NCBI GenBank assembly: GCA_907165065.1
Contig: OU015543.1
Coordinates: 10,605,501-10,669,500 of the forward strand
Reading direction: 5' to 3'
Origin: Caprimulgus europaeus
Taxonomy: Eukaryota > Chordata > Aves > Caprimulgiformes > Caprimulgidae
DNA: 64,000 nt
Part shown: positions 60,587-64,000 of the stretch, piece after piece
Layout: every line of letters starts with the position of its first letter
Position numbering within the stretch: position 1 is the first letter of the stretch
Translations under genes and position numbers: made by a program
Notes under the pieces: model-generated
The model's input: the letters and a program-made list of their open reading frames with translations, nothing else
The model's database searches: none
Told to the model about the DNA's origin: nothing

Positions 60587-61107
60587 CAATATCTGGAATA
60601 TTGTGTCCAGTTCTGGGCCCCACAGTTCAAGAAGGACAGGGAGCTGCTGGAGAGAGTCCAGCACAGAGCCACCAAGATGATGAAGGGAGTGGAGCATCTC
60701 CCTGATGAGGAAAGGCTGAGGGAGCTGGGGCTCTTTAGCTTGGAGAAGAGGAGGCTGAGGGGGGACCTCATTAATGTTTATCAATATCTGAAGGGTGAGT
60801 GTCAGGAGGATGGAGCCAGGCTCTTCACAGTGATGTCCAATGATAGGACAAGGGGCAATGGGTGTGAGCTGGAACACAGGAGGTTCCACTTAAATTTGAG
60901 AAGGAACTTTACTGTGAGGGTAACAGAGCCCTGGGACAGGCTGCCCAGGGAGGGTGTGGAGTCTCCTTCTCTGGAGACATTCAAGACCTGCCTGGACGCC
61001 TTCCTGTGTGAACTCATCCAGGTGTTCCTGCTCCGGCGGGGGGATTGGACTGGATGAGCTTTCGAGGTCCCTTCCAATCCCTAATATTCTGTGACTCTGT
61101 GATTCTT
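60587..61107 (+). mobile_element. CR1 retrotransposon 3' fragment with open ORF2 tail
   Basis: Sense orientation. The frame from [20 protein letters not shown] through [20 protein letters not shown] and [20 protein letters not shown] to GDWTG plus stop is uninterrupted. Compared with the copy at 29468-29970, one codon is missing (NFTVRV against NFFTVRV). It ends TTCTGTGACTCTGTGATTCTT. 5'-truncated. Confidence 0.96.
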
Positions 61108-63504
61108 TAACAGCAGAGAGTGAGGAATCGGCTCAGAAACCCACACAGCCTCCCAGCACAGCACAGTCCCTTCCCTCAACAAGCAAAGAGCTCCAGGCTC
61201 TCGTCACATTCGTACCCAGCAGAGTCCCCTGTTGTCATCAGGGAAATCCCACGGAGGAAAAAGAAACGAGTGAGATGAGGAGGGAGCTGCTGCCGGGGAG
61301 CGGCTGCTGCTCGGGTGGCAAACCACGCACAGGGCTGATCAGAACTCAGCCTGTCTCCTCTTCTCTGCTGATGACAGGTTTGCTGGTGATTAGGAGTTCC
61401 TACCCTGCAGGCAGGAGGCCAGGAGAGCTGGTTAAAATACAGAGGGAACACTCACTTGCTTTGCTAAGGGCTCCAGCACATTTTGTCACGCTTTTGGCCA
61501 GCAAAACATTGTCTGGTTTGAATTTTGTAGAGCCAGAAGCCACTTCCTGATGCTGGTTGATGGGTGGAGATGCACACAGAGGTAAATATCAGCAGGAAGA
61601 CTGCTAAAGGAGCCAGGCTCTGGGGTAAACTCACCTCAAGCACTTGCAAAGCATGAGCCCCACTGAGATCTCCTTTCAGATCAACCAGAATCTCTGCACG
61701 GAGGTGACCTCACCCTGAAAGCCACAGAAGAGACAACAGGAAAACTGTCTGCCTCCCATCTGACTGCAAGAAGTCACCGGGTTCACTGTGTGCAAACCAA
61801 AACTTGAACTCATAAATGGTCAGAAAAAGCATCACTGCATGTTGGGAGCACATGGGAAGCCCCAGGGAGGATGAGGATCTGCTCTGCACAGTGCTCACCT
61901 ACAAATGACCAAAAATCTATGGGGCACCCACAGTTCTGGAGAAGGAGGATGGACCCAGCACAGATGCTGTGCCATGACAGGGAGCAGTGGGGGCACATGT
62001 CTGCTGATGGGTTGCTTGGGTGAGTTACCCCAGGGGCATTTGCCATCCTGGTTTCTCTGAGCTTTACCCCTCTGGGCACCTGGGAGCTCCTCAGGGTGAG
62101 AGCATCTGTCAGGCTCTGGGTGCTGAGCCTCTGACACACCACAGCAAAACACTTCTGAGGTGAGGAGTTCAGCCTCTCTCAGCATCAACCCAGCATCCCT
62201 TCATCACAACTTTGGCCTCAGAAGGCCAATTCAATTGTTTTCTAGGTCTACAATGAACAATCCTTCTTGGCACATTCATGGATGATCAGAAAAAAAGAAA
62301 ACATGGAAAAAAAACCTGTTAACCACCTAAAACTTCCTGGTTTTCTTTAATTCAAGCTGAGAGGAGGAGGCTGCTCCCACCCAGTGCCCAGCAATCCTTC
62401 ATCCCAAGGAAGTAAACCCATGAATGGGAGGGCAGGGCTGCTGCTGGCTCTTTCCACATGCTCTCTCTTCCCTCACTGTGCTGCTGTCACCTCTCCAGCC
62501 GAGCCTCCCACATAAACCCACATGGCAACAAAAACCAAACCGAAGCACAGTCCCACCTGGCCTCTCACCACATTTCTTACACAGAAATGTGGAGCACCAG
62601 CATCTCCCCATCTGGAACAGGGAAAGGGAAGATGGGATGAAGCTGAGCTTGGCATAAAGCACAGCTCAGCTACATCCAGGACCTCATTTGAGCAGGGGTC
62701 TGATGGATAGCACCTTCCAGCAAGAATACGACTGAGATGTTCACACACCTCAAGAAATGTCCAGGTAGATGAAGGCCAGCAACTGGTGGACAGTCTAAGC
62801 CCAGAGAACTGAAGCCAGGCTGGAGAAGCCCCAAGCCACACTGCAGATCTCGGGCTGGTCCCTCTCCAGCTGGGAACCAGAGTAAGGAGGAGGCAGAGAA
62901 AAAAAGGCAAGCGGCTTCCATCAGCCCTGCCCACGGGGTATGAGTCACGATGCAGCTCGCGTGGCACAGCAAGTCAAAATACAGAGCCCAGCAGCTGCTG
63001 GAGAGCACAACCCTGCCCAGCACTGCCTCCTGCTTTGCCAGCTGATGCCAGATCCTGGCTGTGGGGCGGGCACTGGCTCCAACAGCTTGGGCTGACTCAA
63101 GCTCTCCCAGCATCTGGCCGAGCACATACAGCTAAAATGCATTTTGGAGGCTTCCTCCCCATCTCAACGGTCTTGTCTGCCAATGTTTTTCCTCTCAAGA
63201 CAGTTTAGGAGGGGGAAAATATAGAATAAAACAGCCTAAGTGTTAGCCACAGGTATTTCATGGCATAGCAGGGCCTTGGATGGGGCTCCCCAATTCCCTC
63301 ATGGTTCAGCCATGAAGTCCAAGCTCTACATCCAGCCCAAGTTGTGCAGAGCAACCTCAGAACAACCTCACAGCAAGTCCACAGCACTGCCCATCCCCTG
63401 TAAAGCAAACTCCTTTCCTCTCCCCCAGCCCAATGGCAGGATTGCTGTGGTCACAACCTGCTTGCCATACCACCAGCACACGGTGAGACATCACAGCTGA
63501 GGGC

Positions 63505-63600
63505 AGAACAGTGCCAGGAGCCCGGCAGCGCGGCAGGAATCCCCCCGCGCGGCTGGAGCAAACCCGCGGTGACGGCGTTACGTGCCAGCCGATGGCAAAG
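63505..63600. promoter_or_regulatory. Small CpG-rich cluster, possible promoter or enhancer
   Basis: About a dozen CpG dinucleotides in under 100 bp (GGCAGCGCGGCAGG, CCCCCGCGCGGCTGG, CCCGCGGTGACGGCGTTACG) in otherwise CpG-poor DNA. No TATA box or following exon was recognised on the minus strand. Confidence 0.25.
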
Positions 63601-63661
63601 CTTGAGCACAAACTTAAGCAATTAAGAAAGCTCCTCTCTAGGATTTTAGCTCCTTAGCTTT

Positions 63662-63709
63662 AGCACCTTGCAGGCTTAGCACCTCGTGGATCTAAGCCTG
63701 CAAGGTGCT
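63662..63709. repeat. Perfect inverted repeat, 18-bp arms and 12-nt loop
   Basis: AGCACCTTGCAGGCTTAG at 63662-63679 and its exact reverse complement at 63692-63709, separated by CACCTCGTGGAT. TTAGCACCT also occurs twice as a direct repeat in the left half. It could form a stable hairpin in RNA. The stem is short for a microRNA precursor and the flanks do not obviously extend the pairing. Confidence 0.9.
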
Positions 63710-64000
63710 CCCTGGATGTGTGCCGAGTATTCCTCAGCTCCCACCGCAGGCAACCAGGAAAGGTGCTGGGTGTTTTGGGGAGCTCTGGGGACACGGCTGG
63801 CTGCATGGAACAGCCAAGGCTTCATGCACAGCTTGCCTGAGGTCTGGAAGAAACAGAGGAGGAATGAAAGCAGAGATGAGAGCCAAAGCCTTTCTGCTGA
63901 CCATCTGGGAGCTTTTTTCCCTCATGCTAACAGGTCTTAGACTTGCAAAGCAGTGGAACTACTCAAACTCTCACTGCTCACAGTGTGAGCAGCACACGCT

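Larger units (their letters stand above)
61108..64000. other. Probable RGS9 intron 1 or upstream DNA, no exon seen
   Basis: Unique sequence. It holds a small CpG cluster at 63505-63600 and a perfect inverted repeat at 63662-63709. No first RGS9 exon was recognised. Confidence 0.55.

Noticed and set aside
60566-61057. A 163-codon open frame on the plus strand
   Set aside because: It is the C-terminal part of CR1 ORF2 in a 5'-truncated retrotransposon copy, not a host gene.
61600-61660. Strong donor-like GAG|GTGAGT on the minus strand with an ATG upstream, considered as RGS9 exon 1
   Set aside because: The predicted residues do not resemble the expected first exon and the phase does not join exon 2 convincingly.

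Overview
This window is vertebrate nuclear DNA, almost certainly from a bird. It carries eleven recognisable CR1 non-LTR retrotransposon fragments of several subfamilies, has compact introns, and contains one multi-exon gene on the minus strand. There are no bacterial-type gene arrays, and nothing suggests a virus or plasmid.

The gene is RGS9 (regulator of G-protein signalling 9, R7 family). Sixteen coding exons, exon 2 to exon 17 by the human numbering as I recall it, run right to left from 58119 to the RGS9-1 stop codon at 35885-35887. All have splice sites and phases that join into one continuous frame of 463 residues plus stop: DEP, DHEX, GGL (Gbeta5-binding), RGS domain, and the short retinal-type tail ending in PPK. 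The first coding exon (about 20 residues) was not found and probably lies beyond base 64000.

The exon specific to the long (striatal, RGS9-2) isoform was found at 32200-32621, downstream of an alternative donor inside exon 17. It is clearly homologous to the mammalian RGS9-2 tail, but its reading frame is broken. A diverged 44-bp tandem duplication shifts the frame, and a second frame mismatch lies just upstream of it. A terminal exon 19 was not recognised. Other splicing oddities are a GC-AG intron after exon 16, a TAGTAG tandem acceptor on exon 16 whose first AG would add an in-frame stop, and a 30-nt exon 10.

Bases 1 to about 32000 (downstream of RGS9) appear to be gene-free intergenic DNA with CR1 copies, a 28-bp minisatellite of ten exact-period units (24249-24528), simple repeats and a few AT-rich stretches that could be conserved non-coding DNA. 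Bases 58120-64000 are probably RGS9 intron 1 or upstream DNA. They hold a 13-bp A-rich satellite (58408-58693), a CR1 copy with an open ORF2 tail, a small CpG cluster and a perfect 18-bp-stem inverted repeat (63662-63709).
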